Assembly (NCBI GenBank): GCA_964446585.1
Contig: CAYUPI010000022.1
Location: forward strand, 18,973 to 82,972
Reading direction: 5' to 3'
DNA length: 64,000 bases
From: CAYUPI01 sp964446585
Lineage (GTDB): Bacteria > Verrucomicrobiota > Verrucomicrobiia > Limisphaerales > UBA8199
The notes beneath the pieces were generated by a model. The model was not told the origin of the DNA and ran no database searches. It saw only the letters and a list, made by a program, of their open reading frames with translations. Both the position numbers and the translations under genes were made by a program. Shown here one piece after another: positions 37,133 to 46,005 of the stretch (the first letter of the stretch is position 1; each line of letters starts with the position of its first letter).

Positions 37133-38023
37133 TCACAGCTTCTTTCCGCTAAGCCGCTCGTAGGCTTCGAGGTATTTCGCTTGGGTCTTGGCGACTACCT
37201 CTGGCGGCAGCATGGGCCCGGGCGGGGTCTTGTTCCAATCGAGCGTTTCGAGGTAATCGCGGACGAATTGCTTATCGTAGCTGGGCTGACTCCGGCCCGG
37301 CTGATACTGATCGGCCGGCCAGAAGCGCGAGGAGTCCGGCGTCAACACTTCATCGATCAGGATCAGTTTTCCGTTCATAAGCCCAAACTCGAACTTGGTG
37401 TCGGCGATGATGATCCCGCGCTTGCGCGCGTAGTCGCGGGCATTGTTGTAGATTTTCAAGCTCGCCGCGCGAGCCTGCTCGGCGACGTCCTGGCCGACCA
37501 TCGCTGCGGCCTGTCCGAAGGAGATATTTTCGTCATGTCCCGATTCGGCCTTGGTGGCGGGTGTAAAAATCGGTTCGGGCAACTCCGACGATTCCTGGAG
37601 GCCAGCCGGTAGCTTGATGCCGCAAACCGTCTGGCGCGTCTTGTATTCCTTCCATCCGGACCCGGCCAGATAGCCGCGCACGACGCATTCAATGGTCAGC
37701 GGCTGGGCCTTTTTCACGATCATGCTGCGTCGCGCCAGCTTGTCAGCAAACGGCTGTAATTTTGACGGTAAAGGATCCCCGTCATGCGAAACGAGATGGT
37801 TGGGCTGAAACGACTCCGTTTGAGCAAACCAAAAATAAGAGATCTGCGTCAACACCTCGCCCTTGCGCGGAATGCCGTTCGGCATGATGACGTCGAACGC
37901 CGAGATGCGGTCTGTCGCTACAAACAGCAGGCTTTCGCCCAAATCGAAGATTTCGCGGACCTTGCCGCTTTTCAGTTTTCGGACGCCAGGAATTTCCAGC
38001 GAAAGCAAAGTGTCGTTTAGCAT
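37133..38023 (-). CDS. purC: SAICAR synthetase
   Basis: Purine-synthesis ligase joining CAIR and aspartate. Motifs: SGKVREIFDLGESLLFVATD, RISAFDVIMPNGIPRKGEVL, ECVVRGYLAGSGWKEY and IADTKFEFGL, with LIDEVLTPDSSRFW. ATG 38023 (MLNDTLLSLEIPG) is chosen over the frame up to 38128, giving 296 aa like the yeast-type long form. Confidence 0.95.
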   Translation of the reverse strand: MLNDTLLSLEIPGVRKLKSGKVREIFDLGESLLFVATDRISAFDVIMPNGIPRKGEVLTQISYFWFAQTESFQPNHLVSHDGDPLPSKLQPFADKLARRSMIVKKAQPLTIECVVRGYLAGSGWKEYKTRQTVCGIKLPAGLQESSELPEPIFTPATKAESGHDENISFGQAAAMVGQDVAEQARAASLKIYNNARDYARKRGIIIADTKFEFGLMNGKLILIDEVLTPDSSRFWPADQYQPGRSQPSYDKQFVRDYLETLDWNKTPPGPMLPPEVVAKTQAKYLEAYERLSGKKL

Positions 38024-38082
38024 CGCGGAACTATGAAAGAGACCGTGAATAGGTGCAAAACTTTCTTTGATAGGCTGCTGCG

Positions 38083-38658
38083 TCATTCGGCCTTCGTCAT
38101 TCGGGTTTGCGCCAGCCCGCGTTGCCACAGCTCGAAGTGGTACAAAGCAACCACGACAAGGGAGTGACGAATTTTGCCTGCCGCCACCAGTCGCGGAAAT
38201 TCGGCCACGGGCACCAGCCGCGTTACTAGGTCTTCGCTATGATCAAACGTCGTTGGATGCAGGCACCGGCATTGCTCGAGCATGACAGTAAAGCAGACAT
38301 TGCTCATGATGGCGGGATTGGGAAGGATTTGTCCAATGAGCCGCGGGTTGATCCCCTCATATCCGGTTTCCTCGCGCAGTTCGCGCTGGGCCGTCACCTC
38401 GGGGGACGAGTCCGCGGCGTCCATCATGCCCCCGGGTATCTCCAATTCCACCGTGTCCGAACCATGACGGTACTGTTCTACCATCACGAGCTGCTGGTCC
38501 GGCGTCAACGCGATCACGTTGACCCAGTTAACCGAGTCGATGACAAAGAAATCATGTTGTTCGCGCGTGCGCGGTGAGATTTTCCGATCCGAGCGGAGTG
38601 TGAAAATCCGGAAATCCCCGAGCGGCTGCGAGCTGATTTTTTTCCAGGGCTGAGGCAT
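38083..38658 (-). CDS. NUDIX hydrolase, ADP-ribose pyrophosphatase type
   Basis: The Nudix helix EIPGGMMDAADSSPEVTAQ plus RELREETGYEG keeps the catalytic REXXEE metal site, while the upstream Glu of the usual GGxxExGE element is Asp. VEQYRHGSDTVELEIP is typical of ADP-ribose/NDP-sugar pyrophosphatases (NudF-like). 191 aa. Begins directly at the stop of the small gene upstream, so co-translated. Confidence 0.88.
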   Translation of the reverse strand: MPQPWKKISSQPLGDFRIFTLRSDRKISPRTREQHDFFVIDSVNWVNVIALTPDQQLVMVEQYRHGSDTVELEIPGGMMDAADSSPEVTAQRELREETGYEGINPRLIGQILPNPAIMSNVCFTVMLEQCRCLHPTTFDHSEDLVTRLVPVAEFPRLVAAGKIRHSLVVVALYHFELWQRGLAQTRMTKAE

Positions 38659-38865
38659 TCAATTTGACTCAGACAATCCCTTATCCTTGGCCGACCACCC
38701 CTGGCGCATCAAACCCAGCAAATGCGCCAGGGCTTCTTCGTAGCTGCGGCCCTTCTGCTCGGCCAATTGCCGGGCGCGTTTGTCGAGTTGCGCCGCCATT
38801 TCCGCCGATTTTTCCTGCGGGCAACCGAGCGAGACGAGCACCGCCGCTAACTCACGCAAGTCCAT
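38659..38865 (-). CDS. Small conserved-looking cytoplasmic protein
   Basis: Sixty-eight residues from ATG 38865 (MDLRELAAVLVSLGCPQEKS), all helical with charged pattern EMAAQLDKRARQLAEQKGRS. No signal or membrane segment; unrecognised. Its stop is immediately followed by the NUDIX start, which supports that it is a real gene. Confidence 0.6.
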   Translation of the reverse strand: MDLRELAAVLVSLGCPQEKSAEMAAQLDKRARQLAEQKGRSYEEALAHLLGLMRQGWSAKDKGLSESN

Positions 38866-38918
38866 CGACCGCGAATGTGATGGCCGATCGGCTCTTTGCC
38901 CTGCTGTCGCGAATCCAG

Positions 38919-38949
38919 CTCTCAACTCTCAACTATCGACCCTCAACTT
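38919..38949. repeat. Heptamer microsatellite, CTCTCAA type
   Basis: Units CTCTCAA, CTCTCAA, CTATCGA, CCCTCAA and a partial CTT run between the small gene and the cyclophilin 3' end. Third heptamer locus of the window. Confidence 0.8.
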
Positions 38950-38954
38950 GGGTC

Positions 38955-39596
38955 TCACTTCACCGAATCCGCCGCTACGATCTTGATGCTCTCGACGCCC
39001 ATGCGTTTGTTGGGCCGGTCCGGCGGGTGTGTCGGCGTCGTGCCAATCTTTTCGAGCACATCGTCGCCTTTGATCAGCTTGCCGAAAGCCGTGTACTGCT
39101 TGTCGAGGAAGCGCGGATTGCCGTGGCAGATGAAGAATTGGCTGCCGGCCGAATCCGGATCGTTTGACCGCGCCATGGAAAGGACGCCACGATCGTGATG
39201 GCGATCGTTGAACTCGGCCTTGACCTTGTAACCGAGATCACCCGTGCCCCACATGGCCTCTTTGCTCGCGTCCTTCGTGAGCGGATCTCCGCCCTGGATC
39301 ATGAAATCTTTGATGACCCGATGGAAGCAAGTGCCATCGTAAAATCCCTTTCGGGCGAGGGTCTTGAAATTCTCGACGGTCTTGGGAGCCACATCCGGCC
39401 AAAATTCCACGACCATGTCACCCTCGGTTGTCTTGATTACCGCCACTTCATTCGCGTTCACGTTTTTGTTCTCCTGTTTGGATTCGGATTTAGCTTCCGC
39501 CTTCTTGGGTTCTGCCTGCTGGTTGGGCTCTGCAGCGCGGGCTGCGGCCAGGCCCAGCGCCAAACTCACTGTGCAAATCGAGGTCAATATTTTCAT
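38955..39596 (-). CDS. Exported cyclophilin-type peptidyl-prolyl isomerase
   Basis: ATG 39596 gives a signal peptide (MKILTSICTVSLALGLAAARA), a charged linker rich in Lys/Glu (about residues 22-48) and a cyclophilin domain with FYDGTCFHRVIKDFMIQGGD, AEFNDRHHDRGVLSMARSND, and GSQFFICHGNPRFLDKQYTA, the catalytic Arg and proline-pocket residues. It catalyses prolyl cis-trans isomerisation outside the cytoplasm. 213 aa. The longer frame up to 39788 is rejected. Confidence 0.93.
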   Translation of the reverse strand: MKILTSICTVSLALGLAAARAAEPNQQAEPKKAEAKSESKQENKNVNANEVAVIKTTEGDMVVEFWPDVAPKTVENFKTLARKGFYDGTCFHRVIKDFMIQGGDPLTKDASKEAMWGTGDLGYKVKAEFNDRHHDRGVLSMARSNDPDSAGSQFFICHGNPRFLDKQYTAFGKLIKGDDVLEKIGTTPTHPPDRPNKRMGVESIKIVAADSVK

Positions 39597-39694
39597 AAGT
39601 CCGGAGAATCTCCCATGGCCGAGCCGAAAAGTCACGCCCGGAATGTTGCGCGAAGGAATTCGGTCAATGACTACCTGTGACACTTGCTGCTTCA

Positions 39695-40696
39695 TCATCG
39701 GGCGACCGGCACGTCCGGATCCAGCCCGTGCGCGAGCAACCACTCGCGGTTGAATATTCTGGAAATGTAGCGGATCCCTGAATCGCACAGCAGCGTGACG
39801 ATCACTTGACCGGGGCCGCTTTCTCTGGCCAGCCTCAGCGCGCCCGCCACGTTGATGCCCGAGGAAAGCCCGACAAAAATCCCTTCTTCACGGAGCAATT
39901 GATAAACGATGCTCAGCGCGGTCTGGTCGGTTATGCGATAGGCATCGTCGATCTGAATCCCCCTCAAGTTTTCGGTCACGCGCGTTTGACCGATGCCCTC
40001 GGCGAAGGAATCACCATCCTGCGTCTTCAAATCCCCGTTCTTGAACCAGGAATACATCGCAGCACCATAAGGATCAGCGCATACAGTTTTGACCTTTGGA
40101 TTCTGCTCTTTGAGAAATAGGGATGTGCCCGCCAACGTGCCGCCGGTGCCGACTGACGCGACGAAGCCGGTCACTTCGCCACCGGTCTGTTCCCAGATCT
40201 CCGGACCGGTGGTCTTGTAATGCGCAAGACGATTGGCCAGGTTGTCGAACTGGTTGGCCCAGAACCATCCGTTTTCTTGCGCGAGTCGTTGCGCCTGTCG
40301 GTTGTAGTTGCCCGGATCGCTGTAGGGCTTTTCCGGCACGGTAATGACTTCCGCGCCCAAGGTCCGAAGCAGAGTGATCTTTTCCACCGATTGAGTTTCC
40401 GGGATAACAATCACTGTTCGATAACCCTTGGCCTGTCCCACCATGGCCAGGCCTATCCCTGTGTTCCCGGCGGTTCCCTCGACAATCGTCGCGCCTGGAG
40501 CCAGGAGGCCTCGAGCCTCACCGTCCTCGATGATCCCCAGAGCGGCGCGGTCCTTGACCGAGCCGCCAGGATTCATGAACTCCGCTTTGCCCAGGATTTC
40601 GCAGCCGGTGAATTCGGACAGCCGGCGCAAGCGCAGCAGAGGCGTGCGCCCGATGTGGCCTGCGACGCCAGCATAACGAGACGATTTCAAAACCAT
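39695..40696 (-). CDS. cysK: Cysteine synthase (O-acetylserine sulfhydrylase)
   Basis: PLP enzyme of fold type II. Lys in the motif NPGGSVKDRAA binds PLP, and the phosphate loop SVGTGGTLAGTS and EGTAGNTGIGLA are intact. It makes cysteine from O-acetylserine and sulfide; at 333 aa with the extra Asn/Tyr-rich segment ITVPEKPYSDPGNYNRQAQR it could also accept O-phosphoserine or homocysteine. ATG 40696 is preferred to a TTG at 40705. Confidence 0.9.
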   Translation of the reverse strand: MVLKSSRYAGVAGHIGRTPLLRLRRLSEFTGCEILGKAEFMNPGGSVKDRAALGIIEDGEARGLLAPGATIVEGTAGNTGIGLAMVGQAKGYRTVIVIPETQSVEKITLLRTLGAEVITVPEKPYSDPGNYNRQAQRLAQENGWFWANQFDNLANRLAHYKTTGPEIWEQTGGEVTGFVASVGTGGTLAGTSLFLKEQNPKVKTVCADPYGAAMYSWFKNGDLKTQDGDSFAEGIGQTRVTENLRGIQIDDAYRITDQTALSIVYQLLREEGIFVGLSSGINVAGALRLARESGPGQVIVTLLCDSGIRYISRIFNREWLLAHGLDPDVPVAR

Positions 40697-40799
40697 GCGG
40701 AACAATCGCCGATTCTCCCAAGCAACGTGAGCAAAATTTGGTCACCTCCCCTCATTCGCCAAACGTGAGGCCGTCATGTATCCTTTGCCTGAGAAACCG

Positions 40800-42923
40800 A
40801 TGAAGCTGCTTCTCATCCCGGCCAGCCTGTTGGGTTTCTTTTGCGCCGTGAGCGCGCAGGCCGCCGCGACGCTGACCAACTCCTCACCGGTCAATGGCAA
40901 TCTGGTGATCAGTTGGGACAGCCGAGGCTCTCTGGAACGGGCAGATCAACTCTCGGGTCCGTGGACTGGGGTTACCAACCCTCCGAATCCGTACACGAAC
41001 GCAATTACGGGCGGTGCGAAATTCTTTCGTCTGAATCAAACGGTCGATGCCACAACCCTCCACAAGAAAGTCCTTTGCGGCTACCAGGGGTGGTTTCGCT
41101 GTCCCGGCGACGGAGGCAGTCAGTGGATTCATTGGAGCCGTTCATCGAGCACGATCGCATCCAATACCCTGACGTTCGAGATGTGGCCGGACATGAGCGA
41201 ATACAGCCACGCCTATCCTGCTCCCGGCTTCACGTATCCCGACGGCAGCCAGGCGTATTTGTTCAGTTCTCAGGATCAGCAGACGGTGGACCGGCATTTC
41301 GATTGGATGCTCAATTACGGCATCGACGGAGTCTTCGTACAACGGTTTGTCGTCGGAGTTTCGGGGCATCCCACGAACGTCCTGGACGACGCGCGCAAAG
41401 CCGCCAACCGCACGGGCCGAGCATTCGCGCTGACCTACGACATGAGCGGGCAGGATACCAATACCCTTTACAGCCAAATGACTGGAGACTGGATCTGGCT
41501 GGTGGACAATCTACACGTAACGCAAGACCCGCGCTATTTGCATCACAACGGCAAGCCGGTGCTCATGGTCTGGGGCTTTTTCAGCGATAGATTTTCCGCC
41601 AGCCTCGCCAATCAAATTATCGATTTCTTCAAAACCAATGTGACGTATGGCGTGACACTCGTCGGAGGGGGAGAGTGGTGGTGGCGGACGGATACGGCGC
41701 AGGGTTGGTCGAACGTCTTCCGCCGCTTCGACGTGTACAGCCCGTGGAATGTGGGAAACGTTTCGATCGATGGCACGAACAAATACGCTTCGACAGCCTA
41801 CTGGTCAGACGATTTGCCGGCCGCCACGAGTGCGGGAATGCTCTATCTGCCCGTCATTTATCCGGGATTCAGTTGGGATAACTTGCAACAAAAGCCTCCG
41901 GGCACGTCCCTGATTCCCCGGCTCGGCGGCGAGTTTTTCTGGAAGCAATTTTACGCCGCGGCAAACCTCGGCCTGGACATGGCGTACGTGGCGATGTTCG
42001 ACGAGGTCGATGAAGGCACAGCCATTTTCAAGGTGAGCAACACGCCGCCGACGCAGGCCTATTTCGTTACTTACGACGGCCTGCCAGCGGATTGGTACAT
42101 GCGCCTCGCAGCCGAAGGCTCGAAAGTCCTCAGCGGAGAAAGGCCGAACACGCCCACCATTCCGATTTTGCCCAGGCCGCCGCTGGCCGTCAGCCTCTCG
42201 GCCACTCCCACCAACGCCGCCGGCCCTCCTCTCACCGTCCAGTTCACGGCGCAGGCAACAGGGGGAACTCCCGCGCCAGTTCCTTTCGACACCACCGAGG
42301 ATCACCTGGGAACCGTGACGGCAGCCGGTGAAAACAACGGCCTCAATGGCAACTGGGAAGTGGCAACCAATGCCTTCGACGACACCGTGGCCAAGTGGCT
42401 GGACTTTGCCAATGCCAATCCCGCCACTCGGGCCAGTTGGATTCAATATCGATACCCCGGCGGCTTGCAGCGTACGGTGACCAACTACACGATCATGTCC
42501 GCCAACGACGCGCCCGAGCGCGATCCCGCCGATTGGGCTTTGCTGGGCTCGAATGACGACGGGGTGACCTGGGTAACTCAGGATGCGCAAATCAACCAGG
42601 TCTTCGCGAATCGTTACCAGACTCGGTCCTATTCCATTCCTTTTCCGGCGGCGTTCAACATCTACCGACTCCGGATCGATTCGGTCGCCGACCCGTCCAC
42701 CGCCGTGGCGATACAGTTGTCCGAGATCCAGTTGTTGGGGGCGCAAAAGTACATCTACTGGTGGTCATTCGGTGATGGTACGACCGCCGCTTCCGAGCAG
42801 ATCGGCGCACCGGTTCAACAGCAGCATACCTACACCAGCAACGGCATTTACACTGTCGTCCTCGGAGTCACTTATGGTGACTTCAGTGGGAAGAATACGA
42901 TCCAAATCCACGTCGGACCGTAG
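40800..42923 (+). CDS. Secreted GH99/GH71-like hydrolase with a C-terminal PKD domain split by an F5/8C-like insert
   Basis: Signal peptide MKLLLIPASLLGFFCAVSAQA. The catalytic part, VLCGYQGWFRCPGDGGSQWI through about residue 450, resembles the GH99/GH71-like (alpha/beta)8 group acting on mannans or related glycans; acidic residues in YVAMFDEVDEGTA are the likely catalytic ones. The C-terminus starts as a PKD domain (VSLSATPTNAAGPPLTVQF), is interrupted by about 160 residues of discoidin/F5-8C-like sandwich (about 42281-42755, ending IQLSEIQLLGAQ), then resumes as PKD (YWWSFGDGTTA...HTYTSNGIYTVVL). 707 aa. Standing alone with its own upstream region. Confidence 0.8.
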   Translation: MKLLLIPASLLGFFCAVSAQAAATLTNSSPVNGNLVISWDSRGSLERADQLSGPWTGVTNPPNPYTNAITGGAKFFRLNQTVDATTLHKKVLCGYQGWFRCPGDGGSQWIHWSRSSSTIASNTLTFEMWPDMSEYSHAYPAPGFTYPDGSQAYLFSSQDQQTVDRHFDWMLNYGIDGVFVQRFVVGVSGHPTNVLDDARKAANRTGRAFALTYDMSGQDTNTLYSQMTGDWIWLVDNLHVTQDPRYLHHNGKPVLMVWGFFSDRFSASLANQIIDFFKTNVTYGVTLVGGGEWWWRTDTAQGWSNVFRRFDVYSPWNVGNVSIDGTNKYASTAYWSDDLPAATSAGMLYLPVIYPGFSWDNLQQKPPGTSLIPRLGGEFFWKQFYAAANLGLDMAYVAMFDEVDEGTAIFKVSNTPPTQAYFVTYDGLPADWYMRLAAEGSKVLSGERPNTPTIPILPRPPLAVSLSATPTNAAGPPLTVQFTAQATGGTPAPVPFDTTEDHLGTVTAAGENNGLNGNWEVATNAFDDTVAKWLDFANANPATRASWIQYRYPGGLQRTVTNYTIMSANDAPERDPADWALLGSNDDGVTWVTQDAQINQVFANRYQTRSYSIPFPAAFNIYRLRIDSVADPSTAVAIQLSEIQLLGAQKYIYWWSFGDGTTAASEQIGAPVQQQHTYTSNGIYTVVLGVTYGDFSGKNTIQIHVGP

Positions 42924-42941
42924 AGAGTGTCTAAAGATTGC

Positions 42942-43024
42942 AGGAGCCGACGTAAGGAGGCTCTGATCAAAAAATCCAACGTCCCAAATCCAAAATTGAT
43001 CAGAGCCTCCTTACGTCGGCTCCT
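42942..43024. repeat. Dispersed inverted repeat, family 2, copy 2 (probable bidirectional terminator)
   Basis: Perfect 28-bp arms (42942-42969 and 42997-43024) around a 27-bp AT-rich spacer. Same family as 31371-31444. It lies exactly between two convergent genes, so it may end transcription from both. Confidence 0.9.
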
Positions 43025-43066
43025 ACACCTGAAGGCATTTTCCAAACACGTTCTCGGGTCGGCTTG

Positions 43067-43759
43067 TTACATCCACAACTGGCGATCAAGAGAGCGATAC
43101 TGAATCGCCTCCGAAATATGGTCGCTGCTGATTTGGTCGGCGCCGGCTAAATCGGCGATGGTGCGCGCCACTTTCAGAATCCGGTCGTACGCGCGGGCGC
43201 TGAGCCCTAAATCGGCCATGGCGAACTTCAGCAGCTCCAGCGTGGCTTCGCTAATCTGGCAATAAGCCTTCAACTCGCGGTTCTCCATGCGGGCGTTGCA
43301 GGTGATTATCGGTTTGTCCTTGAACCGTTCCTGCTGTCGTTTGCGCGCGGCAACTTCACGCTCCCGGATTTGTGCGGATTTTTCTCCGGTCCCATCATTC
43401 GAGATCTCGCGGAATTTCACCGCCGGCACCTCGATGTGCAGATCGATCCGGTCCAGCAACGGACCGGAGATTCTGCCCAGGTAATTTTGAATCTCGCGCG
43501 GAGCGCACCGGCTTTCCGCGGGCATTTTACCGTCGGGCGTTGGATTCATCGCCGCCACCAGCATAAATTGCGACGGAAACGTCATCGTGCCTGCCGCGCG
43601 CGAGATCGTCACGCGGCCGTCCTCGAGCGGCTGGCGCATCGTCTCCAGCACTCCCCGTTTGAATTCGGGCAATTCGTCGAGGAACAAAACCCCGTGATGC
43701 GCTAGCGAGATTTCACCTGGAGTCGGATTGATGTTGCCACCCAGCAGTCCAGCGTCTGA
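43067..43759 (-). pseudogene. comM: comM/yifB Mg-chelatase-like ATPase, C-terminal half only
   Basis: ComM is a hexameric AAA+ helicase that helps branch migration during natural transformation. Only about 230 of 500 residues remain: SDAGLLGGNINPTPGEIS, Walker B HHGVLFLDELPEF, and LVAAMNPTPDGK through the C-terminal YRSLDRQLW. The Walker A half is missing, and similarity stops abruptly at about 43759, where the frame passes into unrelated sequence. The other half is not in the window. comM is known as an integration site for genomic islands in other bacteria (for example AbaR in Acinetobacter). Confidence 0.9.
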
Positions 43760-43773
43760 GGCCGTTGGTAGCG

Positions 43774-44046
43774 ATGCCTTTTTGTCACTTAAAGCTCTCA
43801 CAACCCAAACCAAACAACACCAGTTACTTATGGAAAGCAAGCCGATACCCCGAGCATCCAAGGCACATTGGCGAACTAATCTTGAAGCACAGGCATGATC
43901 ACAAGATTCCGGCCCACGTTTGCCAGAAAATGCTGGGTGTCGACAAGAGCACGCTGACCAACTGGGAGAATGGGAGGCATAAACCCAACCGGGAACACCT
44001 CGGAAAGATTAGGCGATTCCTAAACGGCTCTTCCTCTTTTGTTTGA
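43774..44046 (+). CDS. Small XRE-family DNA-binding protein
   Basis: A helix-turn-helix with the pattern HIGELILKHRHDHKIPAHVC and KMLGVDKSTLTNWENGRHKP is seen in the C-terminal two thirds of a 90-aa protein from ATG 43774. It begins only 14 bp inside the comM junction, so its promoter or start may have been cut or borrowed at integration. Target unknown. Confidence 0.7.
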   Translation: MPFCHLKLSQPKPNNTSYLWKASRYPEHPRHIGELILKHRHDHKIPAHVCQKMLGVDKSTLTNWENGRHKPNREHLGKIRRFLNGSSSFV

Positions 44047-44091
44047 GCCGCTTGCCTTAGAAAGCAACCAAAGCCATCCTGTGTTCGGTCT

Positions 44092-44571
44092 ATGAGACAC
44101 TTCCATAAGAATCTTCATTATTTGATGTACAGGCAGGCCGAAACTCAGGTGTCGGTTGCCGAGTTCGTTGGGGTCAGTCAACCCTCTGTGTCGAATTGGC
44201 TTCAAGACACGATGCCGCAGGAAGAACAATTGGAGAAAATAGCACAGTTCTTTCAAGTCCCACTTGATGATTTGGTCAATCACGCGTTGCCGCATAGAGA
44301 GAACATTCGGGCTCTTACCGAGCTTGAGCGCGTATTGAGGAAGCTGAAGTCAGACTGGGATGGGGTAGCACGGCGGCTGAAGGAATCGGCCGAGAAACTG
44401 GCTACGCAACGAGAATATTCTGGTGCTGTTCAGAATGACTGGATGGCAAGCGGGATGGAAGGTTGTTCCAATGAGCTGGCGAAGGTCTTGGAAGTTTATT
44501 TTCCGGACAATGCGCAGAACAAGAATCTCGACCACAAATCGCAGAGCAACGGTTCCTCATCGTCGACCTGA
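44092..44571 (+). CDS. XRE-family regulator with coiled-coil tail
   Basis: The N-terminal HTH (VSVAEFVGVSQPSVSNWLQD) is followed by LEKIAQFFQVPLDDLVNHAL and a charged helical tail (ALTELERVLRKLKSDWDGVA). 159 aa, cytoplasmic. It is tail-to-tail with the exonuclease gene, 6 bp apart. Role unknown; second regulator of the island. Confidence 0.8.
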   Translation: MRHFHKNLHYLMYRQAETQVSVAEFVGVSQPSVSNWLQDTMPQEEQLEKIAQFFQVPLDDLVNHALPHRENIRALTELERVLRKLKSDWDGVARRLKESAEKLATQREYSGAVQNDWMASGMEGCSNELAKVLEVYFPDNAQNKNLDHKSQSNGSSSST

Positions 44572-44577
44572 TTATTT

Positions 44578-45984
44578 TCAACTGGCCCAACCGAGTGCTG
44601 AGGCGTGTAAGTTCCGAAAATAAACATCAAACTCTTGGAGCTTTGCCAACTCAATTCCGTCCGCCTTTTCCATCATGGCTGCCAATTGAGATAATGCCTG
44701 CGGCAAAGTAAGCCACAAAACGTCCTCACACTGTCCCAGCAGTCGTTTTGCCACGACTTCTTCGTGGTGTTTACGGGTGGCGCCGTCTAACAAATCAGGT
44801 CGTTCGTGGTGAATCAATTGTTTGCCAATCGTTCTCAATCGAGGATCACGAAATCTTTCCACAATCGCCGGCCGGTTGGTCCAGTCAACACGGTGGAATG
44901 TCTCCATCAAGACTTCGTCCGATTTGTCAAAAAAACCATTGTAGATTTGCATCTCCACGTGAGGCGACGGGGGGAAGGTTTCCCGAGTGGCCTCAAAAGC
45001 AGAGATCAATCTCGCACGCAGTGCAGGATTATTACGAACCGTTTCTGCACGTTTCTCCAATTCTCTCAAAGCCAATTCTCGTCCTGGGCACGTCACCGGT
45101 GCCTCATCCGCCGAAAACAGCATGGGTGCCCCATTCGATTTTATTCGCCTTATCGGCTTCGGAAATTCTGCAAGACGGACCGCCAACTCTTCATCAGACA
45201 GCGATTCCAGGAACGCTGGCTCGTTGCTCAAGTCGTACAAATACCACTCCGCTTTGTATTGTTCGTTCTGGCCCAATGTCGTCACTAAATGTGAATAGGG
45301 CTTTCCGTAGTAGAAGCTCGTGATGCAAAATACTCGCTCATCGGCAATATAATCGACGACCGCAGCTTTCTTGCTGAATCGCATGAATGCTGACCATACC
45401 GACGGTGCTCTTTCCACCACCAGGCGACAAATGTGTATGGTTGCCTCGACGTCGCTGATTGCATCGTGAGCCAGGTCGTGGGAATAACCGTTGGCCGGTG
45501 CCACCGCAGCAAGCCTAAAGATTTTGTTTCCGTCTTCACCCGCCGGGAAGATAAGCGCGTCGGGCGCAAACAAGCTGCAAGCTTGGACAATCCGCATGAC
45601 ATCGGAGCGACTGTTGCCGACGCGATTTGTCAGGTAGGGGCTGTGCAATGTTTTGTAAAGCGCCTGACGAATCATGTTTTCATCGAAAGCGATGGAGTTC
45701 CATCCCACGAACAAAGCCGGAGACCATGAATCCAGTCTAATAAAGATGGAACGCACCATCTCATAGTGGGAAGGAGTCGCAGGATCGCTGAGCTGAGACA
45801 CCCGTATGCCAGTCAGGCTCATCGCTTCTGGAGAAGGCACAATATGCGGCAATAGCCTGCTGCGAGTTTCGAAGCGCTCAATCTCTTCCAGATATTCGTC
45901 TGTCTTAATGGCGGCAAACTGCAAAATCTGGTCGAAGAACGGCTCAACACCAGTTGTTTCTGTGTCGTAGAAAACGAGAGCCAT
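44578..45984 (-). CDS. sbcB: Exonuclease I (ssDNA 3'-5' exonuclease)
   Basis: A DnaQ-type DEDDh nuclease with ALVFYDTETTGVEPFFDQIL (Asp7, Glu9), FVGWNSIAFDENMIRQ and HDAISDVEATIHIC. The later segment ERVFCITSFYYGKPYSHLVT fits the SH3-like and helical C-terminal domains of ExoI. 468 aa, close to E. coli ExoI (475). ExoI degrades single-stranded DNA processively. It follows immA by 21 bp and an AGGAACGGGG ribosome site precedes ATG 45984, so it belongs to the regulator operon, an unusual place for this gene. Confidence 0.9.
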   Translation of the reverse strand: MALVFYDTETTGVEPFFDQILQFAAIKTDEYLEEIERFETRSRLLPHIVPSPEAMSLTGIRVSQLSDPATPSHYEMVRSIFIRLDSWSPALFVGWNSIAFDENMIRQALYKTLHSPYLTNRVGNSRSDVMRIVQACSLFAPDALIFPAGEDGNKIFRLAAVAPANGYSHDLAHDAISDVEATIHICRLVVERAPSVWSAFMRFSKKAAVVDYIADERVFCITSFYYGKPYSHLVTTLGQNEQYKAEWYLYDLSNEPAFLESLSDEELAVRLAEFPKPIRRIKSNGAPMLFSADEAPVTCPGRELALRELEKRAETVRNNPALRARLISAFEATRETFPPSPHVEMQIYNGFFDKSDEVLMETFHRVDWTNRPAIVERFRDPRLRTIGKQLIHHERPDLLDGATRKHHEEVVAKRLLGQCEDVLWLTLPQALSQLAAMMEKADGIELAKLQEFDVYFRNLHASALGWAS

Positions 45985-46005
45985 AATTCCCCGTTCCTGA
46001 GGTCA

